A DNA stretch of 64,000 bases, from NCBI RefSeq assembly GCF_024721975.1, contig NZ_JANQBB010000008.1:1-64000 (forward strand). The letters run 5' to 3'. This stretch comes from Paenibacillus endoradicis (GTDB lineage: Bacteria; Bacillota; Bacilli; Paenibacillales; Paenibacillaceae). Both the position numbers and the translations under genes were made by a program. The notes under the pieces were generated by a model. It searched no databases. It saw only the letters and a list, made by a program, of their open reading frames with translations, and was not told where the DNA came from. Below are positions 19,866-28,756 of this stretch, piece after piece; the first letter of the stretch is position 1; each line of letters begins with the position of its first letter.

Positions 19866-21104
19866 ATGTCAATCAAAGTAAATGAACAACTAGAAAAATA
19901 TGCGAAATTAATTGTACAGATTGGGGTTAATGTTCAGCCAGGGCAGCCCGTTTTCATTACAGGAGCTGTAGAACAAGCAAACTTGGTTCGTTCAGTAGCA
20001 AATCAAGCTTATGAAGCAGGAGCAAGTAATGTACATGTAGAATGGACAGACGATAAACTTTCACGTTTGAAATATATGAAGGCTTCTGATGAAGTGTTCA
20101 GCAATTACCCACAATGGGAAGCAGACAAACGTCTACAATTCTCACAAAAAAATGGCGCATTTATTTCTATCGTATCAGATAGTCCAGATAACCTTTCAGG
20201 TGTAGATTCTAATCGTATATCCGCATATCAAAAAGCTTCCGGTACTGGACTAATGGAGTTCAGACGAGCGATGCAAGCTGATAAATTCAGTTGGACAGTC
20301 GTTGCTGCTGCAGGTAGTGAATGGGCGAAAAAAGTATTCCCGCAAGCTGCTTCTGATCAAGAGGCAATTGATCTATTATGGAAAGCTATCTTTGCAGCTG
20401 TACGTCTAGATGCGGCTGATCCTGTTCAGGCATGGCAAGAGCATAACGATACGTTGCATGCTAAGGCAATTGCACTTAACAATTATCATTTCCAAAAGTT
20501 ACATTACCGTGCACCAGGAACGGATCTTACAATTGAGCTATCTGATAAGCATTTATGGGTATCAGCTGGTAGCGAGAACGAGCAAGGACATACATTTATG
20601 GCGAACATGCCAACAGAAGAAGTATTTACTGTACCTTTGCGAAATGGTACGAATGGTTATGTTTCTAGCACAAAGCCTCTTAGCTACGGTGGTAACGTCA
20701 TCGATAACTTCAAAATTACATTTGAAGAAGGTCGTATTGTGAAGTATGAAGCAGAGCAAGGTGCAGAATATTTAGCGAAGTTAGTTGAGATTGATGAAGG
20801 TTCACATTATTTGGGGGAAGTTGCACTTGTTCCACATCGTTCACCAATTTCCCAATCAGGTGTATTATTCTTTAATACATTATTTGATGAGAATGCTTCG
20901 AATCACCTTGCGATCGGTAGCGGATATGCATTCAATATAGATGGCGGTAAAACAATGACACAAGATGAACTTGCAGCTAATGGCGTTAACGCAAGTATTA
21001 CACATAATGACTTTATGATTGGATCCGGAGATATGGATATTGACGGTATCGGGCAAGATGGAACTGTAATTCCTGTATTCCGTAATGGTGAATGGGCATT
21101 CTAG
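19866..21104 (+). CDS. ampS: M29-family aminopeptidase
   Basis: 412 residues from ATG 19866 behind AAAGGAGATG; an upstream in-frame extension to 19773 has no ribosome binding site. Family features are ITGAVEQANLVRSVANQAYEAGASNVHVEW near the N-terminus, RRAMQADKFSWTVVA, TDLTIELSDKHLWVSAGSENEQG, ANMPTEEVFTVP (metal-ligand Glu), GEVALVPHRSPIS and HNDFMIGSGDMDIDGIGQDG (late metal ligands). The metal-dependent enzyme removes N-terminal residues from peptides in the cytosol. B. subtilis AmpS is the closest named relative I recognise. Confidence 0.9.
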   Translation: MSIKVNEQLEKYAKLIVQIGVNVQPGQPVFITGAVEQANLVRSVANQAYEAGASNVHVEWTDDKLSRLKYMKASDEVFSNYPQWEADKRLQFSQKNGAFISIVSDSPDNLSGVDSNRISAYQKASGTGLMEFRRAMQADKFSWTVVAAAGSEWAKKVFPQAASDQEAIDLLWKAIFAAVRLDAADPVQAWQEHNDTLHAKAIALNNYHFQKLHYRAPGTDLTIELSDKHLWVSAGSENEQGHTFMANMPTEEVFTVPLRNGTNGYVSSTKPLSYGGNVIDNFKITFEEGRIVKYEAEQGAEYLAKLVEIDEGSHYLGEVALVPHRSPISQSGVLFFNTLFDENASNHLAIGSGYAFNIDGGKTMTQDELAANGVNASITHNDFMIGSGDMDIDGIGQDGTVIPVFRNGEWAF

Positions 21105-21125
21105 TTGATAAATGAATAGTAATAT

Positions 21126-21163
21126 AAGGAAAACCATATGACATTTGTCATATGGTTTTCCTT
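21126..21163 (+). terminator. Terminator after the M29 aminopeptidase gene
   Basis: A long near-perfect stem (AAGGAAAACCATATGACA with its complement ending TGGTTTTCCTT) and a very short loop. The T run is formed by the 3' arm itself. Confidence 0.75.
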
Positions 21164-21265
21164 ACGTTTATGACTTATGAATATGACGGAAATTGTATAC
21201 AATAGTTATATAAAATGTATTCAATAGCTTAAGAGCTACGATCGGATACGAGGGAGATGTTGTAT

Positions 21266-22294
21266 ATGAATGATCCAAAGCAGCTTCAATTGAAGAAAAG
21301 CATGTCACCATATGAGAAAACGAAGCTGTCTATTAGTATCAGACAGCTATGCAACACATTAATTCCCGTTATTGCTCTTTGGTACTTAACGTACCTGAGT
21401 TTGAGTGTATCTTATTGGATCACGTTACCTCTAAGCATCGCTACTGGTATGTTCGTTATCCGAACATTTATTATTTTCCATGACTGTTGCCATGGCTCTT
21501 TCTTCAAGAGCAAGCGCGCTAATGACATTGTAGGGATCATAACTGGTGTCATTACTCATGTCCCTTATCAACAATGGAAAAACTCACATGCCATCCACCA
21601 TGCAACAAGTAGTAATCTTGATAAACGTGGTGTTGGTGATCTATGGATCATGACAGTAACTGAGTATGAACAATCATCTACTTTCCAAAAATTATATTAT
21701 AGATTTTATCGTAATCCTCTAGTTATGTTTGTACTAGGACCATTTGTAGTCTTTCTGTTTCAATATCGCTTTAATCGTAAAGGTGCACGTCGTAAAGAAA
21801 GAATGAATACGTATTTAATGAACTTCTTAATTGTTGGTATGTATGCATTGTTAACTTGGGCAGTTGGTTGGCAAGCGCTATTACTTGTACAAATTCCAGT
21901 ATTCTACGTTTCAGGTGCGTTAGGTATTTGGTTGTTCTATGTACAACATCAATTTGAGGATTCTTACTTTGAGCATAATGATGAATGGAGTTATGTGAAA
22001 GCAGCAGTTGAAGGTAGTTCTTACTACCGTCTTCCTAAGTTATTACAATGGTTAACAGGAAATATTGGTTTCCACCATGTGCATCATCTTAGCCCGAAAG
22101 TTCCAAATTATTTCTTGGAGCAAGCGCATAATGAAACTCCTCCATTGCAGCAAGCAACAACGATCGGAATACGCGAAAGTTTATTATCATTAAAGGTTAG
22201 TTTATGGGATGAAGAAACTCAGCGCTTTGTCGGTTTCCGTGAAGCGAAGAAAATAATGGTCAATAATCATCGTCCGTCTAAACAAGCAAGTTAA
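21266..22294 (+). CDS. des: Fatty acid desaturase (membrane phospholipid Des type)
   Basis: 342 residues, integral membrane di-iron enzyme. The three histidine boxes are HDCCH (72-76), HAIHH (108-112) and FHHVHH near residue 270. SSNLDKRGVGDLW and FYVQHQFEDSYFE are typical of B. subtilis Des, which puts a cis double bond into membrane phospholipid acyl chains at low temperature. The next two genes are a DesK-type kinase and a DesR-type regulator, as in B. subtilis, which strongly supports the call. Start ATG 21266 follows GAGGGAG by 9 bp. A direct repeat TATGAC-N7-TATGAC upstream (about 21170-21188) could be part of the DesR site. Confidence 0.93.
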   Translation: MNDPKQLQLKKSMSPYEKTKLSISIRQLCNTLIPVIALWYLTYLSLSVSYWITLPLSIATGMFVIRTFIIFHDCCHGSFFKSKRANDIVGIITGVITHVPYQQWKNSHAIHHATSSNLDKRGVGDLWIMTVTEYEQSSTFQKLYYRFYRNPLVMFVLGPFVVFLFQYRFNRKGARRKERMNTYLMNFLIVGMYALLTWAVGWQALLLVQIPVFYVSGALGIWLFYVQHQFEDSYFEHNDEWSYVKAAVEGSSYYRLPKLLQWLTGNIGFHHVHHLSPKVPNYFLEQAHNETPPLQQATTIGIRESLLSLKVSLWDEETQRFVGFREAKKIMVNNHRPSKQAS

Positions 22295-22299
22295 CAATT

Positions 22300-22341
22300 C
22301 GCCCTAACGATGAGCCTAAACTCATTGTTAGGGCGTTATTG
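22300..22341 (+). terminator. Terminator between des and desK
   Basis: CGCCCTAACGATGAG pairs with CTCATTGTTAGGGCG (one G-U) around a six-base loop, followed by TTATTGTT. It would let des be expressed at high level separately from desKR. Confidence 0.75.
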
Positions 22342-22395
22342 TTGGTAGATATGTTAAACTTAACATAAGATTATTGTAGACAGGTAGGATAATAC

Positions 22396-23538
22396 ATGAA
22401 TAAATGGTATCAAACGTTTAGTAGAGGAACGGGTTTATCGCCTTATATTTGGCTTGTCTTCTGTATTTTACCGTTCTACTTTATATTTAACAGTTCGGAT
22501 TCTATTGAAATGGTATCTGGGACTGTTCTTATTGTTGCCTTTTTTATTTGTTATGTGCTAGCTTTTCTATCAAAGGGTTGGCCAATATATGTATGGACAA
22601 GTTTCCAAATCGTAATATCGATGATTATGACAGTTAATTTCAGTTATGTGTACTTTTCGATTTTTCTAGCATTTTTCATCGGGCATATTAAAAGTAAAGC
22701 TGGTTTTTATACACTATATATTATTCATTTGATTTCAACGTTTGTAACAGTTAACTATGGTCTTGCTGTGCAGAAAACGATATTTTTCACACAATTCCCA
22801 TTTATTCTTATCTCACTCATAATCGTTATTTTATTACCGTTCAATACGTACAATCAGAAAAAGCAGGATCAGTTGGAAGGCGAATTGGAGCATGCCAATA
22901 AACGAATATCGGAATTAGTTAAGCTAGAGGAGAGACAGCGTATTGCAAGAGATTTACATGATACTGTCGGACAGAAGCTCTCTCTTATTGGACTGAAAAG
23001 TGATCTAGCTGGTAAATTATTGCACAAAGATTTATCGCAAGCAGAGCGTGAGATTCAAGATATTCGATCTACAGCAAGAATTGCATCGAAGGAAGTACGA
23101 GAGCTAGTGACGAAGATGCGAGGTACTAGACTAGAAGATGAGGTATATATCGTAAGCCAAATTCTAGCAGCAGCAGAGATTGGTTATGAATTAAACGGAG
23201 ATCCTAAGCTTCAATCAACTGCATTACTTGCTGAAAATGTTCTCTGTATGTGTATGAAGGAAGCTGTCACAAATGTCGTCAAGCATAGTCAAGCAACCCA
23301 TTGTTACATTTCCATAAATACTACTGCTGATGAGGTTATTCTCACCGTACATGACGATGGTATAGGTATAACATTCGAACAGTCTGATAATCAGGGGAAT
23401 GGGTTAAGAGGTATGAAGGAACGATTAGAATTCGTGAATGGTTCACTATATATTGACACGACAGATCAAGTTGGGACGACATTGAAAATGTCAGTTCCAC
23501 ATGCCGTTCGTCAACCAATGAAGGAGTCGATAACATGA
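22396..23538 (+). CDS. desK: Membrane-fluidity sensor histidine kinase DesK
   Basis: 380 residues. The N-terminal 150 residues contain about five hydrophobic helices, the membrane-thickness/temperature sensor. A coiled-coil linker (QLEGELEHANKRISELVKLEE) leads into the HisKA_3 dimerisation domain with the phosphorylated His at residue 188 in RIARDLHDTVGQKLSL, the same residue number as B. subtilis DesK. The ATPase domain has KEAVTNVVKHSQA (N box), VHDDGIGI and GNGLRGMKERLE. On cooling it phosphorylates DesR; when warm it acts as phosphatase. It overlaps desR by 4 bp (ATGA). Confidence 0.92.
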   Translation: MNKWYQTFSRGTGLSPYIWLVFCILPFYFIFNSSDSIEMVSGTVLIVAFFICYVLAFLSKGWPIYVWTSFQIVISMIMTVNFSYVYFSIFLAFFIGHIKSKAGFYTLYIIHLISTFVTVNYGLAVQKTIFFTQFPFILISLIIVILLPFNTYNQKKQDQLEGELEHANKRISELVKLEERQRIARDLHDTVGQKLSLIGLKSDLAGKLLHKDLSQAEREIQDIRSTARIASKEVRELVTKMRGTRLEDEVYIVSQILAAAEIGYELNGDPKLQSTALLAENVLCMCMKEAVTNVVKHSQATHCYISINTTADEVILTVHDDGIGITFEQSDNQGNGLRGMKERLEFVNGSLYIDTTDQVGTTLKMSVPHAVRQPMKESIT

Positions 23539-24137
23539 TAAATATTGTACTTGCTGAAGATCAGCGTATGCTGCTCGGAGCTTTGGCTTCGTTAATTGAT
23601 TTGGAAGACGATATGTCTGTTGTAGGCAAAGCTGCTAATGGTCAAGAAGCACTGGATTATGTTCAAGCGCTACAACCTGATATATGTATTATGGATATTG
23701 AGATGCCGATCAAGAGCGGTCTTGAAGCGGCAGAAGAGTTAAAAGGTAGTAATACAAAAGTTATTATTCTTACAACATTTGCTAGAGCAGGTTATTTTGA
23801 ACGGGCAATTAAGGCAGGGGTATGTGGTTATTTGTTGAAAGATAGTCCATCGGAGGAATTAGCAACATCCATACGTAGTGTAATGGATGGTAAGCGAATT
23901 TATGACGCTGAATTAATGGATGAAGCTTATAGTGGTGTTGATAACCCTTTGACAGAACGTGAGCAAGAAGTATTAGGATTAGTTGCAGATGGCAAAAACA
24001 CAAAAGAAATTGCTAGCGAGCTTTTTCTATCGACTGGAACAGTTCGTAATTATATCTCAACTATTCTTGATAAGCTGGGTGTGAGCAATCGAATCGAAGC
24101 GATTACACGTTTCAAAGACAAGGGTTGGTTTAAGTAG
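23535..24137 (+). CDS. desR: Response regulator DesR (NarL/LuxR type)
   Basis: 200 residues. The receiver domain has acidic residues EDQ (8-10), the phosphorylation site Asp54 in CIMDIEMP, and the conserved LLKDSP. The C-terminal HTH begins NPLTEREQEVLGLVADGKNTKEIA and continues LFLSTGTVRNYISTILDKL. Phosphorylated DesR activates des transcription in B. subtilis. It is translationally coupled to desK through the overlapping ATGA. Confidence 0.92.
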   Translation: MINIVLAEDQRMLLGALASLIDLEDDMSVVGKAANGQEALDYVQALQPDICIMDIEMPIKSGLEAAEELKGSNTKVIILTTFARAGYFERAIKAGVCGYLLKDSPSEELATSIRSVMDGKRIYDAELMDEAYSGVDNPLTEREQEVLGLVADGKNTKEIASELFLSTGTVRNYISTILDKLGVSNRIEAITRFKDKGWFK

Positions 24138-24168
24138 TCATTTGACAGATGGAGGCATTCATAAACAG

Positions 24169-25110
24169 ATGAACAATCATGCAACTTGGAAAGCTTATTG
24201 GGCCGCAACTCAATTTGCGATCATAATCGGATTTACTTTTTTCTTTGTGAAAATCTCCCTTCCTTATGGTCATTCTTTCGATATACTTGCTCATCGGTTT
24301 AGTGTATCTTTTCTATTGTTGCTTGCCATTCTACTTATTAGTCGACAGAAGGTTAGATTAAGTTTACGTGATATTGTGTTAATATTGCCTGTAGCTATTT
24401 TCTATCCATCTGTATTTTTTAGTTTTCAGACCTTTGGATTGGAGTTTATCTCAACATCAGAGGCTGGTATTCTACAAGCGATTACGCCAATTGCTACCGT
24501 TATTTTATCTGCTATCTTTCTACATGAATACTCCAGTAAGCTCCAAATTGGTTTCTTGTTACTATCGGTAGCAGGAGTAATATACATCTTTGTTATGAAA
24601 GGTGTGAATGTAGATATAGCTGATATGAAGGGTGCTATTCTTGTACTAATTTCTGCACTATCATCTTCGGCCTATCATGTTATGACTAGGAAGTTAGGAA
24701 CGAATTATGCACCACAACAGCTAACATTCGTTATGATGCTTATTGGATTTGTTGTGTTTAATGGATTGGCTCTAGGTAGACATATCATTAACGGTTCTAT
24801 ACTACAATATTTTGAACCATTACAAAGTGGTACATATCTCATATCAATATTTTACTTAGGAGCATTAGCTTCACTATATACCTCATTTTTAACTATAAAA
24901 ATATTGAAAACATTCAAAGCTGCGCAGCTTAGCGTGTTTAGTAATATTTCTACTTTGATTGCGATAATAGCAGGTGTTGTCCTATTAAAGGAACAGTTAG
25001 CTTATTATCACATAATAGGAGGCATTGCTGTCCTTGGTGGTGTTATTGGCATGAATATGGTCGCGCTACGGAAGAATTCAACACCTAGTAGTATATTAAT
25101 TAAAGATTAA
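24169..25110 (+). CDS. EamA/DMT-family membrane transporter
   Basis: About ten hydrophobic helices arranged as two EamA repeats; the first has FQTFGLEFISTSEAGILQAITPI and the second has LASLYTSFLTIKILKTFKAAQLSVFSNISTL, with the typical end-of-repeat pattern LKEQLAYYHIIGGIAVLGGVI. Members export or import small metabolites; the substrate cannot be predicted. It follows desR by 31 bp and may be co-transcribed with desKR, though no membrane-lipid link is obvious. ATG 24169 is preferred; a TTG at 24142 in the same frame lacks a ribosome binding site. Confidence 0.8.
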   Translation: MNNHATWKAYWAATQFAIIIGFTFFFVKISLPYGHSFDILAHRFSVSFLLLLAILLISRQKVRLSLRDIVLILPVAIFYPSVFFSFQTFGLEFISTSEAGILQAITPIATVILSAIFLHEYSSKLQIGFLLLSVAGVIYIFVMKGVNVDIADMKGAILVLISALSSSAYHVMTRKLGTNYAPQQLTFVMMLIGFVVFNGLALGRHIINGSILQYFEPLQSGTYLISIFYLGALASLYTSFLTIKILKTFKAAQLSVFSNISTLIAIIAGVVLLKEQLAYYHIIGGIAVLGGVIGMNMVALRKNSTPSSILIKD

Positions 25111-25180
25111 TACTTATCGAATGCAATCATACTATTTACAATACTATTAACTGTAATGAGAGTACTGTTATTTATAAAGT

Positions 25181-25223
25181 AAGCTTTTAATTCTACGATA
25201 AATGTGGGATTAAAAGCTTTTTT
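25181..25223 (+). terminator. Terminator after the EamA gene
   Basis: AAGCTTTTAAT pairs with ATTAAAAGCTT, followed by TTTTTG. The rest of 25111-25379 shows no gene. Confidence 0.75.
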
Positions 25224-25379
25224 GTTGTACTTATGAAGCTGACCAGTTAGCAATAAAAATAATCTAAGATATGTTTACAGTTGAACTTGGAAGGCTAATT
25301 CAACTCATATTAAAGTAGTCATGAAAAGTTGCAATGAAAGGTGTAAAGGAAAACAGTTAGGGAAAAAATGTAATCGTAG

Positions 25380-25428
25380 TTGACATGATTGAAATGGTGT
25401 TATATAGTTAATTACATAAGTAACTAAC
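25380..25428 (+). promoter_or_regulatory. Promoter and operator of the YtrA-type operon
   Basis: TTGACA at 25380-25385 and TATAGT at 25403-25408 with a 17-bp spacer. Overlapping and just after the -10 box is an inverted repeat, GTTAATTAC (25407-25415) and GTAACTAAC (25420-25428), 9-bp arms with one mismatch and a 4-bp centre. This is a good autorepression site for the GntR-type protein encoded 66 bp downstream. Confidence 0.7.
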
Positions 25429-25494
25429 CAACCAACATAAATGTATATATATTATCAAAATAATGATGGTAAATGTTATAGAAAGGAGTTTCAT

Positions 25495-25857
25495 GTGAAC
25501 AATTATTTAGATGGAGAAAAGCCAATATTTCAACAGATTAAGGAACAAATTGAAGATGCTATACTCGATGGGCATATGGGACCGGAAGAACGAATACCAT
25601 CGATTAATGAATTTGCCAAAGAGTATCAGATTAATCCAGCAACAGCTAATAAAGGGGTTAACGAGCTAGTAGATCGCGGAATCATTTATAAAAAAAGAGG
25701 TGTAGGAATGTTCGTAAGTTCGAATGCAAAGCAACTCCTTATTGAAGAGCGAAAAGAAAATTTTGAAGTGAGCTTTATTCAGCCTTTGATCAATGAAGCA
25801 GAAAGACTTGGAATAACAATAGAGCAATTAATGACAATGATTGGGAGGAACAATTAA
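25495..25857 (+). CDS. GntR-family transcriptional regulator, YtrA type
   Basis: 120 residues from GTG 25495 behind AGAAAGGAG. The winged HTH covers most of the protein: PIFQQIKEQIEDAILDG, ERIPSINEFAKEYQINPATANKGVNELVDRGIIYKKRGVGMFV. The short C-terminal tail instead of an effector domain is the mark of the YtrA subgroup, which represses adjacent ABC transporter genes and often responds to cell-wall antibiotics. Its stop overlaps the ATG of the ATPase gene (TAATG). The in-frame ATG at 25441 has no ribosome binding site. Confidence 0.88.
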   Translation: MNNYLDGEKPIFQQIKEQIEDAILDGHMGPEERIPSINEFAKEYQINPATANKGVNELVDRGIIYKKRGVGMFVSSNAKQLLIEERKENFEVSFIQPLINEAERLGITIEQLMTMIGRNN

Positions 25858-26723
25858 TGAATATTGAGGTTTCTAATCTAACAAAGCGCTATAGAAATCA
25901 TAATGTACTAGACGGATTGAGCTTTGAAATGAAAGGGCCTGCAATCGTTGGACTTCTTGGTCATAATGGAGCGGGCAAGACAAGTTTTCTTAATATTTTG
26001 TCAGGATTAGTAGCGCCAAGTGAAGGAAGTATTAGTATTGATGGTCAGTCCGTGTTTGACCATGGAGAACTAATGAAAAATATTTGTGTTATTGGAGAAA
26101 CAGGTAACTTTCCAGCACATGTAACTGTAGCTCAAGTAATGAAGTTGAATCAATATTTCTATCCGAATTGGAATAATGAACTTGCAGAAGAATTGCTTGT
26201 GCAGTTCTCATTGAATAAGAAAATGAAAGTTAAAACGATGTCTAAAGGAATGGTATCAGCGCTTGGAATAATTACAGGCATTGCAAGCGAAGCACCGGTT
26301 ACCATTTTTGATGAGCCATATATTGGAATGGATGCGGCAGGTCGTCACTTATTTTATGATTTGTTAATTGAACAGTTTTCTATGAATCCGCGCTTAATTA
26401 TTTTATCTACGCATTTAGTAGATGAAGCAAGTGAATTATTCGAAGATGTCTATATTATGCATGAAGGTAGGCTTATATTGAAACAATCTTACGAGGAACT
26501 TCAATCTCGGGTATTCAGGGTCAAGGGTAAATTAGAGGATGTAGAGCGTTATATAGTAGGGCAACAAGTGTTACATCGTAGTCAATTTATGAATGAGCAT
26601 ATCGCTGTAATTATGAGTGATGGCAATGAACAACCACATTCAGGGCTGAAGCGAGAAGCAGTTAAGTTACAAGAATTATTAATACTATTAAGTAAAAACC
26701 AACGTAAGGAGCAAATCCGATGA
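25857..26723 (+). CDS. ABC transporter ATP-binding protein (YtrB-like)
   Basis: 288 residues. Walker A LLGHNGAGKTS at about 32-42 and Walker B VTIFDEPYIGMDAAG are clear. The signature motif is degenerate (MSKGMVSALGI in place of LSGGQ), as often seen in YtrB-type proteins. The H-loop is STHLVDEASELFEDVYIMHEG. It pairs with the membrane protein encoded next, with which it overlaps by 4 bp. Export of an antimicrobial or membrane remodelling under cell-envelope stress is the likely role by analogy with B. subtilis ytr genes. Confidence 0.87.
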   Translation: MNIEVSNLTKRYRNHNVLDGLSFEMKGPAIVGLLGHNGAGKTSFLNILSGLVAPSEGSISIDGQSVFDHGELMKNICVIGETGNFPAHVTVAQVMKLNQYFYPNWNNELAEELLVQFSLNKKMKVKTMSKGMVSALGIITGIASEAPVTIFDEPYIGMDAAGRHLFYDLLIEQFSMNPRLIILSTHLVDEASELFEDVYIMHEGRLILKQSYEELQSRVFRVKGKLEDVERYIVGQQVLHRSQFMNEHIAVIMSDGNEQPHSGLKREAVKLQELLILLSKNQRKEQIR

Positions 26724-27415
26724 ATCAGTGGAAAGGTAGTCTTTATCTATCGCTATTAAGTTACAAAAGAGAATTTTTAATATTTTGGTTAATTAATTCG
26801 TCGTTTCTGTTGAATCTTGTTATATGCTACATGTTTCCTGATATTACGTTAATTACAGTCGGTATAGTAGGCACTTATATATTCACATTTATATTATCTA
26901 CGAAGTTGTTAAATAGGACCTTGTCTATTTCACTTCGATATGGTCTGAATCGTAAACGTTTTCTAGGATCAACAGCGATATTTATTATTATCTGGTCATT
27001 CTCTCATGCAATTATGATGTTTTTAATGAATTCTATATTACTTTGGGGAGCAGACATTTTTGAATTGAGTAATATTATTATACCGCAGATATCAATGTTG
27101 TTCGGTGATAATGTATCACTATTCATTAATTTACTTATCGATGCTTGTATTATAAGTTTAATATCGGTGAGTGGCATATTCGTTAATATACTATTCTATC
27201 GCTTTGGATTAATTGGAGGTTATGGGTTTGTTGGTTTACTAGCAGTCATTCTCTTTATTGGATTACCCTTCAAATGGTATATTCCGCTTGCTGAAGCTGT
27301 AATGGGGTTGAATCTTGCGCAATTTATGGGTGTATTATTACTAGTAGCTGCTGTTATATATGGACTTATCTGTATGTTCACAAACAAGATATCTACAATT
27401 TCAGCTAATGTGTAA
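26720..27415 (+). CDS. ABC transporter membrane protein
   Basis: 231 residues with about six hydrophobic helices (for example FLIFWLINSSFLLNLVICYM, LIDACIISLISVSGIFVNIL, GYGFVGLLAVILFIGL) and no other recognisable motif. The 4-bp overlap with the ATPase gene and the gene order identify it as the permease partner of the YtrA-regulated system. Confidence 0.75.
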   Translation: MNQWKGSLYLSLLSYKREFLIFWLINSSFLLNLVICYMFPDITLITVGIVGTYIFTFILSTKLLNRTLSISLRYGLNRKRFLGSTAIFIIIWSFSHAIMMFLMNSILLWGADIFELSNIIIPQISMLFGDNVSLFINLLIDACIISLISVSGIFVNILFYRFGLIGGYGFVGLLAVILFIGLPFKWYIPLAEAVMGLNLAQFMGVLLLVAAVIYGLICMFTNKISTISANV

Positions 27416-27477
27416 ATAGTTACGAGTGGATGTGTCGAGATTATAAACAAACATTATGAAGATTCACTTGAAATGAC

Positions 27478-27526
27478 AACAAGCCATACATCACAACCTG
27501 ATATAGGTAGTGATGTATGGCTTGTT
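27478..27526. terminator. Bidirectional terminator
   Basis: AACAAGCCATACATCAC pairs perfectly with GTGATGTATGGCTTGTT across a 15-base loop, between the ABC operon and the convergent exonuclease gene. Confidence 0.75.
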
Positions 27527-27562
27527 ACTTTGTATAAAGATATTGGTGTTCTAATTGAAGTT

Positions 27563-28426
27563 CTAACGATTTGGTTCAACAGTAGCTTCACTTTGATTAG
27601 AAATAGAATTAGATGATTCTACGATGTGACTGTCCTCATTACTACCCTCATTACCACCTTGTTCAACCTTTGGCTTAACGGGTTTTACTGCTTCGATCTC
27701 GAAGTAATGCTTAATTTCAGCTATTTTACGCGGGTCTTCACTTTCCATACGCTCTCTAATAAACTTTGCGACATAGTTATCCCAAGTAGGCTCTAGTTTT
27801 TGCATACGTAACAAACGAATTGAATTTTTAATGCCACGACGTTCTTTGGCATTTGTGTACGTATCTACAAATAACTGCTTACGCTCAAAGTCTAAGTCCT
27901 GATAGATAGCTTTGAATATATGTGAGGTCATAATCGCATCGTCTAATGCACGATGTGCTTGACCTGAACCTTCGATAGCTAGCTGTTCTAAAGCACCTTC
28001 TACACTAACATCGTTCGTTAGTCCTTTTAATCGGGTATATCCCTTTAAGAGGTCAAAGTATGGTGTAGTCATCCAGTAATGATCATCAAGTTTATGCATA
28101 CGTGTATCAAGAATGATTCGCTTCATATCCTCGCCGCCCCAAGTGATGAACATAACTTCAGAGGAGCTAGATAGCCAAGAAAGAAACTGACCGATTACAT
28201 AGGGGAATCGGTTTGCAGTATCAATAGATTCTTGGGGGATTCCTGTTTTCTTTTGAATAAAATTATTAAGTTTGGAGAAATAGATAGGTTTAATAAATGC
28301 TGAAAAATTATCAACCACTTCTAATTGCTCATTTAACCGAACAGCACCAATCTCAATAACTTCCATAGGTAGTTCGCTGGCAAATTTACGTCCATTGAAT
28401 TCAATATCAAGTACTATATAATCCAA
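27563..28426 (-). CDS. DEDDh 3'-5' exonuclease (KapD/DnaQ-like)
   Basis: 287 residues. Exo I is IVLDIEFNG (Asp7, Glu9), followed by EVIEIGAVRL; Exo II lies around TWGGEDMKRIILD; Exo III is GQAHRALDDAIMTSHIF, with the catalytic His five residues before the Asp. This is the DEDDh pattern used on single-stranded DNA or RNA ends with two metal ions. The last 50 residues are a charged, Ser/Asn-rich tail. The DNA or RNA target is unknown. It is a single gene preceded by GGAGGG. Confidence 0.82.
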   Translation of the reverse strand: MDYIVLDIEFNGRKFASELPMEVIEIGAVRLNEQLEVVDNFSAFIKPIYFSKLNNFIQKKTGIPQESIDTANRFPYVIGQFLSWLSSSSEVMFITWGGEDMKRIILDTRMHKLDDHYWMTTPYFDLLKGYTRLKGLTNDVSVEGALEQLAIEGSGQAHRALDDAIMTSHIFKAIYQDLDFERKQLFVDTYTNAKERRGIKNSIRLLRMQKLEPTWDNYVAKFIRERMESEDPRKIAEIKHYFEIEAVKPVKPKVEQGGNEGSNEDSHIVESSNSISNQSEATVEPNR

Positions 28427-28545
28427 GTTGTTACCCTCCGTTTTATGATTGCTATTCTATTCTAACAGAAAGTGAGCACAATGGGTTATCATTCACTTTG
28501 CAAAGAGAATGGTTTATACTAATTAAGTTGTTATTTAGACATAGT

Positions 28546-28744
28546 AGCTTATGCTTTCGATGCTACTTTTTGTTTGCAAAGGAGTACATCAGACTGCACA
28601 AAAAGTTTTAGCTTATGCTTTCGATGTTACTTTTTGTTTACAAAGGAGTACATCAGACTGCACAAAAAGTTTTAGCTTATGCTTTCGGTGTTACTTTTTG
28701 TTTACAAAGGAGTACATCAGAACTGCACAAAAAGTTTTAGGAGG
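28546..28744 (+). promoter_or_regulatory. Three tandem leader elements ending in the uppP Shine-Dalgarno
   Basis: Three units (28546-28609, 28610-28673, 28674-28738) of 64-65 bp, almost identical. Each reads AGCTTATGCTTTCGATG, a TACTTTTTGT arm, GGAGTACATCAGA, and an ACAAAAAGTTTT arm; the last continues directly into AGGAGG. Helix B is ACTTTTTGT with ACAAAAAGT. Helix A is GATG(c/t)TACT with AGTACATC. Helix order A5'-B5'-A3'-B3' is that of an H-type pseudoknot, with ACT shared by both. Related units precede kdgA, fumC and lplJ. Confidence 0.65.
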
Positions 28745-28756
28745 AATTGAAAAGGT

